NCBI GenBank assembly: GCA_032622095.1
Contig: CP136061.1
Span: 122,896,754 to 122,960,753 of the forward strand
From: Siphonodentalium dalli
Taxonomy: Eukaryota > Mollusca > Scaphopoda > Gadilida > Siphonodentaliidae
Reading direction: 5' to 3'
DNA: 64,000 bases
The notes under the pieces: generated by a model
The model's input: the letters and a program-made list of their open reading frames with translations, nothing else
Told to the model about the DNA's origin: nothing
The model's database searches: none
Shown here: positions 22,011 to 32,307 of the stretch, one piece after another
Layout: each line of letters starts with the position of its first letter
Numbering within the stretch: position 1 is the first letter of the stretch
Position numbers and translations under genes: made by a program

Positions 22011-22680
22011 TGTAATATTTAAGAAGGCAAGGTGGAAATATGTGCCTTCATTATAATTTTAGTCCTTTAAAAAAAAAATCCAAATGGCCAGTTCTGCAAC
22101 TATTACGCTGAGATTTTGCTTAGCTGTGGCAGATTTAATTAGGACTGGGAAAAATGTTCATATTGCACTATTTGGAAATATATAATCACCACCTAAGAAA
22201 TAATACATAATCAAATATAAATATCGATTTCAAGTTGTCATATTTTACATAGATTACCCTCGTGGCGATGCATAACGCAATCAACAAGGAAGCGTCTCTG
22301 ACAATAAATTTTGTCTTCGTCGCAACCACGTGTTTCTATTTCGTTTGTTTTCATTTTGTCGGCCAAAACAGTATACTAAGTAAACATTTTGCAAATCTAA
22401 AGCCTAGCAAAGGAAGAAAGGATTTAATATGTGCCCTTCATTATCTTAACCATCAGCAGAACAAAACACAATCAATGTAAATCGTCATTATTACTCTTCA
22501 TTCAAGTCTCAAATCCGAGTGTTGAAAATGCAAAAATTAAAGATGTCAAAAGACCATATGGACGCTACAACAAAAGACGATACGTTGGAATAAGGGCTGA
22601 ATGGGAGAATCCATTAAGTAATGGAAATGGTTAAACTTCTTAGTTTAGCTATAAACAGACCTAGAAATGAATCCTTAAAG
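22011..22680. other. No recognisable feature
   Basis: Two overlapping ORFs of 72 and 67 residues (22262-22480, 22431-22634) show no motif. No repeat recognised. Confidence 0.4.
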
Positions 22681-22714
22681 TGTTTTTTTTTGCTGCTTTA
22701 TTGATCTGTCGATC

Positions 22715-23160
22715 AGGCCTCAAAGTATGGTGCTGGAAGAAACTACAGAAAACTTGTTAATTTGATAATAAGATAAATTCCAAAGAAGATGAGGCCTAGG
22801 CCGAATCAATTCCGCAGAGGGTGAATTTTAGTAATGGTCACCAAATTCAACCATGGGGACCTCATTCTGCATGGCCTTTTCTGCTATTGGAGACTGAGAC
22901 ACAGATTTAAGTTCCTAGATTGTGAAGGTGGTGATGTGCACCCATTGGGCACCTCGGTTATGCATTGTGTCGTCTGCCAATTTGGGGATATAGAGAATCT
23001 AAACTAAAAATGAAATAGAAATTTTCTAAAGAAAATAAACTAAAAAAAACTTGTCAATTTGATAATAAAGATACATTCCAGAGAAGATGAAGCGTAAGCA
23101 GATTGAGGTCTCCAGATGGTGAATTTAGTGATGCTAGCCTACAAATGAAGACTGGACCAC
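22715..23160 (-). mobile_element. Family B element, copy 3, rearranged
   Basis: Pieces of B in reverse order: GAAGATGAGGCC and GAGGGTGAATTTTAG-type palindrome parts (22790-22875), the spacer GGCACCTCGGTTATGCATTG...AATTTGGGGATATAG (22950-22995), a second AAGATGAAGCGTAAGCAGA and ATGGTGAATTTAGTGATGC. Some spacer sequence (CTTGT(T/C)AATTTGATAATAA) is duplicated. No target duplication found. Confidence 0.55.
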
Positions 23161-23174
23161 TCCATTGTATACTA

Positions 23175-23389
23175 CATGTAATTCCCTAAATAATCGACTC
23201 CTTAACCACAGCAGAACTATGGGTAACCTTTCAGGATTTAGTCGGAAATATGGCTTGTTTGCCATTCATCGGAAAGCTCTCAGTGAGAGCTTTCCGATGA
23301 ATGGCAACAAGCCATATTTCCGACTAAATCCTGAAAAGTTACCCATAATTCTGCTGTGGTTAAGGAGTTGATTATTTAGGGCATTATTG
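23175..23389. mobile_element. Family A palindrome, copy 8
   Basis: Full-length; the centre is CTCTCAGTGAGAG. Left end CATGTAATTCCCTAAATAATC's first half is eroded; right end GGGCATTATTG precedes TA. It lies only 45 bp left of the reverse-transcriptase relic. Confidence 0.85.
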
Positions 23390-23433
23390 TATATTTCCAT
23401 TCAGACCAGAAAGTTTAGATTCAAGGTGATCAT

Positions 23434-23683
23434 ATGACCATTTTTGTTTTTCACCCACATCTGACAGAGAAAAAATCTAGCCAAGGCAATACATGTACCT
23501 ATAAAATTTTCAAACACGATATTAATTTCGAAAGATACTTGGATTATTTGAATACTAAGAACAGAATAACTTTTTGCCAATTCCGTACTTGTAACCATCA
23601 CTTGCCAATAGAGAAAGGTCGATGGAATGATACAAACCTACTAAATAGACTCTATCTCTTATGTAATAAACGACAGCTCGGAG
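23434..23683 (+). pseudogene. Non-LTR retrotransposon ORF2 C-terminal relic, first part
   Basis: The frame encodes, from about residue 24, FKHDINFERYLDYLNTKNR then ITFCQFRTCNHHLPIEKGRW and LLNRLYLLCNKRQLG. This spacing of CxF(R)xxxHxLPIExGRW and LCxLCN is typical of the cysteine-rich tail of invertebrate non-LTR reverse transcriptases, recognised from family knowledge without a search. The frame is cut at 23683 by an inserted segment and resumes at 24149. No polymerase or endonuclease domain lies upstream, where a family A palindrome sits instead. Dead 5'-truncated copy. Confidence 0.6.
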
Positions 23684-24148
23684 CAATCTCTACCAGAGCG
23701 CACCAGTGATGCTTCCTGTCTGACTTTGTAACCGGCTGGGTACTAGTCCGTGTTTCTATATTTAGCATGAGATTTTCCAGCAAAAATGGCGAAACCCGAT
23801 CGCTCCAAAAATCTAATTTTCTATGTGCTTTGAGAACAATTCCCACGCTAAAACATAATGACAGAATGGAAAATCAGGGCGACAATGTCGTACACATGCG
23901 TTTATACTTTTGTGTTGGTAAATAATCGGAGAACCGAATCACACCATTTTGAAATATAGTTCTTCGGTTTTAGTGGGACTTTTGAAACATAAGGTCCAAA
24001 TTTTTTACAAATTTTGTACGATATTTTGTGTGCTTAACAAGGGCAGCATGTTGCTCTGTTCGGTTAGTAAATATTTTAATATCGCGGAAGTCCACCAAAT
24101 CTGGTTGAAATGTTGCCGGTAGCAGTGGTAAACCCTGCATGGAGTTTG
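23684..24148. mobile_element. 465-bp insertion in the retrotransposon relic
   Basis: Flanked by the 9-bp direct repeat AGCTCGGAG (23675-23683 and 24149-24157). The coding similarity on the two sides becomes contiguous when one repeat and this segment are skipped, so this is a true insertion. Ends read CAATCTCTACCAG and, inverted, CAAACTCCATGCAG: weak terminal similarity only. A 9-bp duplication fits MULE-type or, with a chance base, hAT-type elements. No ORF. Confidence 0.65.
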
Positions 24149-24380
24149 AGCTCGGAGATGAACTGCATTACCTATTAGAATGTAAATGTGTTAGCGAGTA
24201 AAGACAATCATTTCTTGCCTAGCAAATATACCAGCATAGAGCATGCAACTATTGACATTTTAGACGAGATACTGAATTTGGAAGATATGGCTTGTCTGCG
24301 TAGATTATGCTCTTTTATCCGACAGATTAACCTTAAAGAGATAGACGCAACTCGCAAAATCCACACTTTTTTGTTCTAAA
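24149..24380 (+). pseudogene. Non-LTR retrotransposon ORF2 relic, last part
   Basis: Begins with (Q/E)LGDELHYLLECK, continuing the LCN...GDE(F/L)HYLxxC pattern of the first part. A +1 frameshift near 24186 then leads into a frame with LASKDNHFLPSKYTS and LEDMACLRRLCSFIRQI, which is the usual last stretch before the stop in such proteins. It ends at TAA 24377-24379. A frameshift and the upstream insertion make it non-functional. Confidence 0.6.
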
Positions 24381-24519
24381 TCAGTCATTTGTACCCTCAA
24401 AACGATCGCAAAGCAAAGACCTAAGCAAAGCGCGAATTAAAATGTCCAGTTTGACGTCGCTCAGAAAGCGCGCCTGAAACGAAAACAGCGTCACGGTGAA
24501 TCCAGCCAACTCTGGTGCG

Positions 24520-24537
24520 TGACGTCACTTGGGGACA
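24520..24537 (+). other. 18-bp motif shared with 30388-30405
   Basis: TGACGTCACTTGGGGACA, identical on the opposite strand at 30388-30405. In one frame both encode DVTWG, followed after several residues by WR. Confidence 0.7.
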
Positions 24538-24831
24538 CATGAGACACTGGCGAATACGTCTTCTCTGCTTACAATTTGGTGCTGTTGTTTGCGGGTTTTA
24601 ATCGATTTGTGTGGAGATTGTTTTGATGATCAAACTCAGTTGGCAATCACTATGGATATGACGAACAAATATGTTGTCACTGGGCGCAGCCACACAAAGA
24701 ATGGCATATTGGATGTGATCAATTACCCTGAATTACCTGACAATATTAGTACCGGCATTGTCCGTCTTTCTGAGAAATATTGCGATTCTTGTGAAATAAA
24801 CTATTTGTCATCCGACGGTATTTTGAAATAA
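24529..24831 (+). CDS. Unidentified 100-residue ORF
   Basis: Residues about 28-100 (CGDCFDDQ, TMDMTNKYVVTGRSHTKNG, YPELPDNISTGIVRLSEKYC) have a coding-like, non-repetitive composition, while the first 27 may be read-through. It starts inside the shared 18-bp motif, though the DVTWG frame is different and closes at 24600. No family recognised. It could be an exon or a decayed transposon gene. Confidence 0.2.
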   Translation: MGTHETLANTSSLLTIWCCCLRVLIDLCGDCFDDQTQLAITMDMTNKYVVTGRSHTKNGILDVINYPELPDNISTGIVRLSEKYCDSCEINYLSSDGILK

Positions 24832-25735
24832 AACATTTTATATCTATAAGGAGGTCAATTGACTAGATGTTACCGTGACAGTTGCAAATATTTCTGGTGT
24901 GACTTTGTGCGGTATTGAAAACAAATATATTTATCTGGCTGGTCGGCTTGGAATTTGTTCTGTAAACCTTGGAACATGCAAACGTCGCAATACCGACGAA
25001 TCGAATTCAATTCCAATTTAACTCGAGTTTAATTCTAAATTCGTCCGTTGAAACAAACGTAGAATTTAATTTAAGACGAATTTAAATTATTTTGTAAAAG
25101 GGCACAAAGCGTTCATGATTGAGGGTTTTCGTCAAAACGGCTGAAATAGTATACATATATATCAAATAAAAACAATTTCTCTATATTATATAAATTCTAA
25201 AACGTAAAATTTAGTGAGAAGATATGGCATTTGACATCCAAGCGACGAAAGACCCTTGTTAATATTAGAGATTTGATTTTATATGTGGTATTTTGCTCTG
25301 AACTTGTGAAAGTCTGAAAGAAATCAGGTCCAGTTTATTTTAGAAACGAGAGCGTTCTGCCTTTTTAAGTTTTTAACAGTCGAATTCAACGCGGCCGGGA
25401 CAACATTATACTGCGTCAGTATAGGCCTATATATATAACACCGCGTGATATTAAAAATCAACATGCATGGTGAACAGGGACGTATAGTTTGGGGGTTCCG
25501 TTGTGGAGGAGGGGGGGGACTCATAACTTTGGATAATTCTATTTGCTTCCGCCTCGGTTATTCCATCACATGCTTGGATGATATCCCATTCTGAATGGTT
25601 CCGAGTAGACTTGTGACCATGCACTGGGCGGACCATGGTTCTACTAGTGTAAGAAAAATTACAGATCTGAACCTGAAAATCCGATCATAGTTGGGCACGG
25701 TGTGAGAAAATTTTGAATTCTTAACATAAAAATCA
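24832..25735. other. No recognisable feature
   Basis: Contains clustered AATTTAA/TTCGTC motifs (24990-25090) and a G run at 25511-25518. Nothing else supported. Confidence 0.4.
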
Positions 25736-26110
25736 CAAACTCCTATAGTATTTATAGGCTGGCCTAATGCAAGCTTTCCACATGTTGGAAATTTCCGACC
25801 TGACACTCCCATTAAGGTTGGAAAATTGCCAACGGATGACTAATTAGCGGTTTTTGAGTGGCCACGGGGGTCATGAGGGACCAAGAAACTAGCTTCCCAA
25901 GTGTTGGAAATTTCCGACTGATTGCCATTTCAGTCAAACTTTTCAACAAAAGTAGGAAATTATGCAAATGTTGGCCTAAAAATAACAAATTCTCCACAAA
26001 TCAATTGTTGGAAAATCAAATTATAAGAAAAATTTCAACCTATCGCTGGTGTGAAATTTCCAACTAATAATGTTGTTTCCAGTATATGAACCTTCAAACT
26101 GTTGAAAATT
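25736..26110. repeat. Family I: clustered GGAAATTTCC motifs
   Basis: GTTGGAAATTTCCGAC occurs twice (about 25790 and 25905), with variants GTTGGAAAATTGCC, GTGAAATTTCCAAC and GTTGAAAATTTTACC. They look like a diverged short-unit repeat with alternating orientation. Confidence 0.45.
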
Positions 26111-26174
26111 TTACCAGCGACACCCCCACCCACCCACACAGTCGACACTAATATCCAAACGTAATAACATTTTA

Positions 26175-26492
26175 TTTAGTGCGTCTACTCGCATTTATTT
26201 GGAAACAAACGTCGCACTTTTGTCGACTCGAATTAAAATACTGCCAAATTACGTCACGTTCGTTGGGTTTTTCCAGTTTCAGTTGGAATTCCCTCATTAG
26301 CATATTATTGTGCAGTTCGTTTGTATTTCTCCGATATATAAATTCGAGTCGACGGAGGTGCGACTTTTGTTTCAAACAGATCTCAGACGTATCAACACGA
26401 TTCGTGTTGCCTACAGGCTTTCTTCGTCGGTAGTGCTTCCACTTCGCATTTATTTGAAACAAAACGTACTTTTGTTGACTCGAATTAAAAAA
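26175..26492. repeat. Three copies of a 45-58 bp unit, one inverted
   Basis: CGCATTTATTTGGAAACAAACG with ACTTTTGTCGACTCGAATTAAA at 26190-26240 and CGCATTTATTTGAAACAAAACG with ACTTTTGTTGACTCGAATTAAA at 26444-26490 (each given in two halves). The inverted unit is TTCGAGTCGAC and GTGCGACTTTTGTTTCAAAC at 26343-26383. ORFs on both strands arise from this symmetry. Confidence 0.7.
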
Positions 26493-26528
26493 ATGTGAAT
26501 GAGTCGGCCGTAGTGCTACGTTTGCTCT

Positions 26529-26547
26529 GGGGGGGGGGGGGGGGGGG
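26529..26547. repeat. 19-base G run
   Basis: Uninterrupted G19 between CTCT and TTACAG. Confidence 0.95.
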
Positions 26548-26884
26548 TTACAGTTTGGAAATGAATGTTCAACACATAATTATGAGGTGTAAACTTGAGG
26601 TACCATGCAGTAATTCAGTTGTGAAAATTATAATCTAAATGGCATTTGCCGTGACTATATAATATAGAATGGTATGTTTTACTAGACCCAGGTATTTCGC
26701 AAACATGGCGTTTGATATGCGGAAGGTGGACACAACCCACCCCAACGGAGACCCTCAAGTTGATGTTGAACCCTGTCTGTGTTGGATAGACTGAATGTGC
26801 CAGGTAATATCATTAGGCGGACTAGTTGAGATATACTTTAATGAGACTCAATAAAGCAAATTTGGTACAGTATTGTATGTGAGA

Positions 26885-26940
26885 TCAACTATACTAATAA
26901 AACTCAAGTTTGTTTGTTTGTTTGGGCTATAGGCGACCAA
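26885..26940 (+). mobile_element. Possible Helitron-like 5' end
   Basis: TCAACTATACTAATAAAACT followed by GTTTGTTTGTTTG resembles 5' ends of animal Helitrons and the D3 head (TCTACTATATATTTTGGGAC, GTTTGTTTGTTTC). It is preceded by A. No matching hairpin/CTRR end was found downstream. Confidence 0.3.
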
Positions 26941-27114
26941 ACAGCTGGACCAGTCGGATATTTCTACATTTGACCCAGGATATCTTATTAGATAGGTCTG
27001 TTGACCTCAGATGTCTTAAAAGGGCATTAATTGAACTAAATAATGAATTATATAGTTAAAATGGAAGTTGGTCGTTGGATATCATTGGTTCACAGCGCCA
27101 AATTGACACGATGA

Positions 27115-27335
27115 GTCTCATGGGATAGGTCCCGTTTACATCTGACAGGCAACATAAAGGGGCACCAATAAACAAATATGGGTAATAAAGAGCGTTCCTT
27201 ATCAGCTTAGACAATATGTAGGAATATTGCTGCACATGTGTCACCTCACCTGGAGAATATCATGGGAAAGGTGCCTTTGACTCATATGGGATATAAAGAG
27301 CGTTCCGTATAAGCTTATACAATATATAGTGATGG
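27115..27335 (+). repeat. Diverged tandem duplication
   Basis: TATGGGTAATAAAGAGCGTTCC with CAGCTTAGACAATATGTAG near 27178 recurs as TATGGGATATAAAGAGCGTTCC's equivalent with AGCTTATACAATATATAG near 27287; upstream CATGGGATAGGT / CATGGGAAAGGT also recur. Confidence 0.6.
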
Positions 27336-28671
27336 TGCATAAGGGCAGTGCATGTTGAGAGCAGATAAGCGTGTTACAAGCCAGTGTCCTGAAACTTGGA
27401 GGAATGGCAACAAAGATATCCACCAGTTGTTTGGTTCAAAAAATTTTCTCAACACGTACAAGTGCCACAAGTTGTTACTATATGACTGGCAATTACTATC
27501 TCTACAAACCGAGTTGAAATTGGTGGGATAAAAGATAATATAATAAATTTTGACTAAATAACTCAGAAACTTAAATGTTTGGCATGTGGTTGGGGGATTT
27601 GTGTGGGGGTTCAGCTCGAAATTTCTATATTTGTCCCACAGGCCCACCCCCTCATTTGAACCAACCCCTCCTTTCAAACTGTTGTGAAATTCCACCCTGA
27701 CAAAATATTGATCGAAAGCAATAAATTAATAATAATGGATATTCTGTGTATAGTGCTTAATGACACAAGTCTATCAGCTGTTGCAGTTACAGTATTACCG
27801 AAATTATTGAGCAATGCCAAGTTTAGGCCATGGTTAATACAGTTTATGTTTTATAGCATCATCCAGGATTCTGAGAATTAAATGCGAAATGAGGGGATTT
27901 TTCATTATTAATTATATTCCTGATGGGTTTCTGACATTACTTACTGGTGTATATAGTACAATGTAATTATAACATAAACATTAACACCAATCTTGTTTAT
28001 ATTATTTCTATGTGAATGATATATCAAACAATCAAAGCGTGCATTGTGCCAATAATATTTGAAATTCATTAATTTTAATTATAGAAAAAGAAAATGCGCG
28101 ATTGATGGTAAACATAACATTAATTAACCATGACCTTAATCCTAGTAGGAACATATCAGTCAGGCATGACATTTCCTGTGGTCCATCTCTTAAGATGAAA
28201 CAATGCCATGGGTACATGTAGGGGAGGGGGTGTTTGAAAATATTTGATCCCCTCGATAACAACCCTGTTATAGCCATACAAACTGTCATGTCATAATAAT
28301 ACCCACACATTCGATTACAGCTGGTTGAATATATTAAAAATGTCAGATTGTCTATAATTGTCTGAAAAATTCTGATATTCTAAATTTATATAATAATATT
28401 TCAATCAAATCACTTTAAACTTGACTATATTGAAATTGAAATATATTCCAGGAATGAGCAATTACCTGAAAACTATAGAAAGTAATCATGTAATTTCCAC
28501 TGATATTAAAGACATTGAATTCCTTCAAAATTTCACTGTTTTCAGGACAGGTAGCAGCTACCTTTTTCCAGCCTTTAAAAATATAAAAAAAATAAGATAT
28601 TGCAACATGACAAGTGCATAATGGGTAGAAAAGTTGTGACAAAGGCTTTCATTAAATTTGATGTTTAATAA
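27336..28671. other. No recognisable feature
   Basis: ORFs of 126 and 92 residues on the minus strand lack motifs. No repeat recognised. Confidence 0.4.
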
Positions 28672-29104
28672 GCAAACATCTCTCACGTCTGTCAGCCCGC
28701 CCTTAACCTGCTGTACAAACAACACTTAAGCAAACTCCTGTCTTTCCCTGTACCGGGGTACAGAATACATGATGGCATTAAACATCTACTGCGATGTCCA
28801 AGGTACGTCCCGGCACCATCGGTTGAACTGCCAGTAGAATGTATACTTCATGCATCATATAATGGACCTTCAAAGGGTGACCACATTGTTGCTGACCAGA
28901 AACCGATTCAAGAATGCACCAATCTATGTCATGCAGCTGTAGTCCTTTTGATATGCTGAGCCGTCTTCTGAGCAATCCTGACACACTTAGTTGTACAGTA
29001 GGTGATTCTGCCATGCAATTTGAACAGGAACACCTGAAATTGGCAAAGATTGTAGAAAGATTAAGAACTTGCATCAATAATCCCCAGGCAGAACTGGCAT
29101 AAAA
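28672..29104 (+). pseudogene. Unidentified coding-like relic with one frame change
   Basis: An ATG-less frame is open from about 28672 to 28957, about 95 codons, with GYRIHDGIKHLLRCPRYVPA and GPSKGDHIVADQKPIQEC. The neighbouring frame (28914-29102) then gives SCSPFDMLSRLLSNPDTLSC and LKLAKIVERLRTCINNPQAEL before a stop. The two frames overlap at the shared CHAA/CSCS region near 28930, as expected of a gene with one indel. No family recognised. The opposite strand also has a long open frame, so chance openness is possible. Confidence 0.3.
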
Positions 29105-29329
29105 GTATATTTCATGATTATAATCAGTCACTTGGACTTCCACAAATATGTTTACACGTAATATAGCTTTGAGTACATAGGGGGGAGGGGCAATGAGTAA
29201 GCATGTCTTACTACAATTTCGTGAGAGAAAAAAGAAATTAATATAATGTTCAAACTGACCAGTGACATGTATGTTGGACGCACATACCGGTACTTGACAT
29301 AAGTTGACAATTGAAACAGAAATGTACAA
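28778..29329 (-). CDS. Longest ORF of the window, 183 residues, unidentified
   Basis: Open frame on the minus strand covering the plus-strand coding-like relic. The product is mixed hydrophobic with no recognisable domain, signal or repeat. The strand overlap means at most one is likely coding. I consider this one more likely to be the shadow, because the plus-strand residues look more protein-like. Confidence 0.12.
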   Translation of the reverse strand: MYISVSIVNLCQVPVCASNIHVTGQFEHYINFFFLSRNCSKTCLLIAPPPYVLKAILRVNIFVEVQVTDYNHEIYFYASSAWGLLMQVLNLSTIFANFRCSCSNCMAESPTVQLSVSGLLRRRLSISKGLQLHDIDWCILESVSGQQQCGHPLKVHYMMHEVYILLAVQPMVPGRTLDIAVDV

Positions 29330-30230
29330 AAAAAGGCCGAGATTTTATCGCCAATTGCCAAAGAGATAATGTTTATATTTACATTTTTAGCAAAATTATG
29401 TTGTGGGTTATAAAAAAAAACAGAACACAATTATGAGACTAGTAAATATATTCTTAGCTCATGTTGGACATTGTCGGGTTGTCCCGAGTAGATCGGGTTT
29501 GGGTGGTCCCACTAACTCCCAATACTTAGTATCTCTGATAGTATCTTTTCACTACGCAATACATGTACTGTTCTTTTCTAAGGAGATGGCTCCATAGAAG
29601 CGCCTGGCTTATCATACTTACATATATATATTAACATCATTTTGTAAATTGTTGTATAAATCTGGGATAATAAATAAATAATGTTTACACCAACTCCCAC
29701 TACCCACTGTGACCCAACAACCGTTGGATCAGGCATTTTGAAAATTTTATATTTAATTTTTTCAGGCAAACCTGAAATTTTTGTAACAGTTTAAATTGTT
29801 TAGTATAACTTTAATTACTCTTCAAATATACTATAAGTTAGACAACTAGAGTAGACAGATACCGGGTAGAACAAACTGTCATAAGACATAACACCATTGA
29901 TGGCAATGATGAGATCTAGATCTAGATAAAATTATTATCTTTTCCATTGACAATTCATTTTTATTTTTATTTTTTTAATCACATCAGATTTCAAAAATAA
30001 ATAAAATTATAAACAAAACAAATCCAGTACTCAGTTTCACTTGTTTTCAATTCCACTTCAATTAGAATACTATGATATTATTGATATGTATATCATATGC
30101 ACGTCCATGTGATTTCGAAAATTTCCTTTTCCAGTTTCACTCACCGTTGTTACCAGGTCATTCTCCAGGCCAACACACCGATCTGCCATCACATTTCTTC
30201 GTTTAGTGGTTAAACGCCGGTATTATCTTC
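29330..30230. other. No recognisable feature
   Basis: AT-rich, nothing supported. Confidence 0.4.
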
Positions 30231-30425
30231 TTAAATGTCTGTATCGAGCATATAAATGCTAACATTAGCTTCATTTAATACACTTTCTGTAACGCTGTCC
30301 TCACTACCATCGCCATCGTTGGCTAATGAAACGCTTGAACTTTTACAAAACAAATCATCAGTGCGCCATTGTTTCAATGTTGAAGGTTGTCCCCAAGTGA
30401 CGTCATCGCCCAAAAGAGACTCCAA
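30231..30425 (-). CDS. Unidentified 64-residue acidic ORF
   Basis: Starts MESLLGDDVTWGQPSTLK and continues with QWRTDDLFCKSSSVSLAND, then an acidic serine-rich part (GDGSEDSVTESVLNEANV) and stops after LDTDI. Composition is coding-like. The DVTWG...WR stretch is also encoded at 24519-24560 within an identical 18-bp DNA motif, which suggests a shared origin such as a multi-copy gene or transposon exon. No domain recognised. Confidence 0.25.
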   Translation of the reverse strand: MESLLGDDVTWGQPSTLKQWRTDDLFCKSSSVSLANDGDGSEDSVTESVLNEANVSIYMLDTDI

Positions 30426-30972
30426 AATTTACGTTCCGGGGTAGGTTTGATGCCGGTCGATTTACGCGGCCCGGAATGACGGAACAGAATAATCGTTTAC
30501 TATGGGCTTTGTTTTTCGATGTTAGAGGGTCGGGGTGAACTCGAAAAAGCATAAATGATACCAAAGTGCAGGGAGTTGCGTCTATCTCTTTAAGTTAAAC
30601 ACATATGAATAATATGCAGTGTTGTTGTTGTAGTAGTAGTAGTCTTCGAGGAAGAAGACAGTGATGATAATGTTATAATGATGATGAAGATAAAGATAAT
30701 TGCTACATAAGGAAGACGTTGACTATATTTATACCAGGAAGTTTGTGTATATATTATACATATGCGGTTACATTCTCATTCTTGTGTATATTTTTTCTCT
30801 ATATACTTCTCAATATCTGTATTTGATCAGAGAATAAACATTATTATTATTATTAGAAATCTCAGTTCCTCATGCCTGGAAATTTGAAAGACTTGATGAT
30901 GTCACTCTTTAAACTTAAAGGTTGAAAATCAAGTTGTGATATATTTCTAGTTCCCCAGACGCACAATCCTAT
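30426..30972. other. No gene; two trinucleotide microsatellites
   Basis: GTTGTTGTTGTAGTAGTAGTAG at 30622-30643 (22 bp, split here as GTT and GTA units) and ATTATTATTATTATT near 30842-30856. Confidence 0.6.
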
Positions 30973-31225
30973 GATGTTTCCCCAAATATCTCGTAATCTC
31001 TTATTACTCAATCAAAGAGGGTTCTTTATTACATGATTTGCAATTTTGCATGTGCTGTAGCTCGTAATTCAGTTAGATATAAACTGTCCCAATTTCCTCA
31101 TTGGAAATAGTATATTTGTGATCGTAAAAATGCATGTAATTTTTGTGTTCAAGAATATTGACTCTATCTCATTGTCGAGGTTTGAATCAGTCGATCATAT
31201 TAAGTTGCTCATCATAGCTAGTTTC
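30973..31225 (+). repeat. Dispersed repeat L, copy 2
   Basis: Direct-orientation partner of 20541-20785, starting TGTTTCCCCAAATATCTCG. It carries a small insertion (TTTGCAATTTTGCA) relative to the first copy. Confidence 0.7.
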
Positions 31226-31579
31226 AGCTTATTTCCTCTCAGACCATAATTATGGTAATTATACCAGCTAGTGCAAATAACTTTTTGTTTTGTTGGAAAA
31301 ATTGTTTTTCTCTACATAAGCATCAGAAGTGCTGTAGCCAGACCTTTTAATTCTCCTGGATTATGCGGAGGACTCCCTGCAGCCTAATTTTACTTCATTA
31401 ATAATAGTTAATTAATGGCAACAATAATTTGAGCTACAGTATTTTTCAAACACTTCCACCAAACTAACTAAATATACATAATTCCCCAAATAAATAACAT
31501 AGAAAAACCTAGCAATTAATACTTGTGATTTCCATTCCCAATGGCCTGCAAATTTGCTCAATTTCCTCCGAATTTGCAT
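31226..31579. other. No recognisable feature
   Basis: Nothing supported. Confidence 0.4.
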
Positions 31580-31927
31580 TCATACGATCTGTCTAGACGG
31601 GATTGATTGCCCTCTTGATATATGCAGCTTACTCCTGTACGGAGGTGTGACCAATTCAATGTCATTTTCCGATTGACAGCATATTATTCTCTTCAGAATC
31701 GCATCCAAGATTTGTTTTTCTATTTCCCTCATGAAGAGGCAGTTAAAATAATCTACCCACGATTCTTTATATTCAAAATCACGCCACTCTATCGAAACCT
31801 CCGGCCCCTGGAAAGCAACTTGCACAGATTTATATTTCCTGATACCTGATGTATAACTTACAACCATACAATTTTCCCTGGGGTGATAACTTACCTGTGC
31901 AATTTTTATATTTAAAAGGTATTCCAT
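31580..31927 (-). CDS. Unidentified 115-residue ORF
   Basis: Encodes a globular-looking sequence (YHPRENCMVVSYTSGIRKYK, VSIEWRDFEYKESWVDYFN, QILDAILKRIICC). It does not overlap any repeat I recognise. No domain, splice context or neighbour supports it, so it may be an orphan exon or chance. Confidence 0.2.
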   Translation of the reverse strand: MEYLLNIKIAQVSYHPRENCMVVSYTSGIRKYKSVQVAFQGPEVSIEWRDFEYKESWVDYFNCLFMREIEKQILDAILKRIICCQSENDIELVTPPYRSKLHISRGQSIPSRQIV

Positions 31928-32197
31928 GAACTATTACAATATGTGAGATATAGCAAAAATACCCAAACAAAATGTTGTCGTGGAACAGATTCGACATCAA
32001 GCAATGTGCTTAAATATGTTAGTCATTTTCGAGAACATTACATAAGACCTATACCGCAAGAAAGTATAACGAGAAATCGACATATCAACTAGTTTTGCAA
32101 ACAGCAATCCACCCCAACAGGAGGCATTCTAGTAAAGCATGAAGCATCATATAAACGTGCAAACAGTTAATATATAGAGGATATGAAATGAGTGTTA

Positions 32198-32305
32198 CTC
32201 TCATATGATATTTATGAAACGAGTCTAAGAATTTTCAGTTTTCTCGAGCCTCCGGCGAGAGAAAACTGAAAATTCGTGACGAGTTTCATAAATATCATAT
32301 GAGAG
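32198..32305. repeat. 108-bp near-perfect palindrome
   Basis: Stem of about 47 bp: CTCTCATATGATATTTATGA with AAACGAGTC on the left and their reverse on the right, around CGAGCCTCCGGCGAG. The stem continues through TTTTCAGTTTTCTCG / CGAGAGAAAACTGAAAA. One or two small bulges. Confidence 0.88.
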
Positions 32306-32307
32306 AA

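Noticed and set aside
23684-23760. tRNA-derived SINE head at the start of the 465-bp insertion
   Set aside because: On the reverse strand there is a loose A-box-like GGTGCGCTCTGGTAG, but no B box at the right distance and no A-rich tail.
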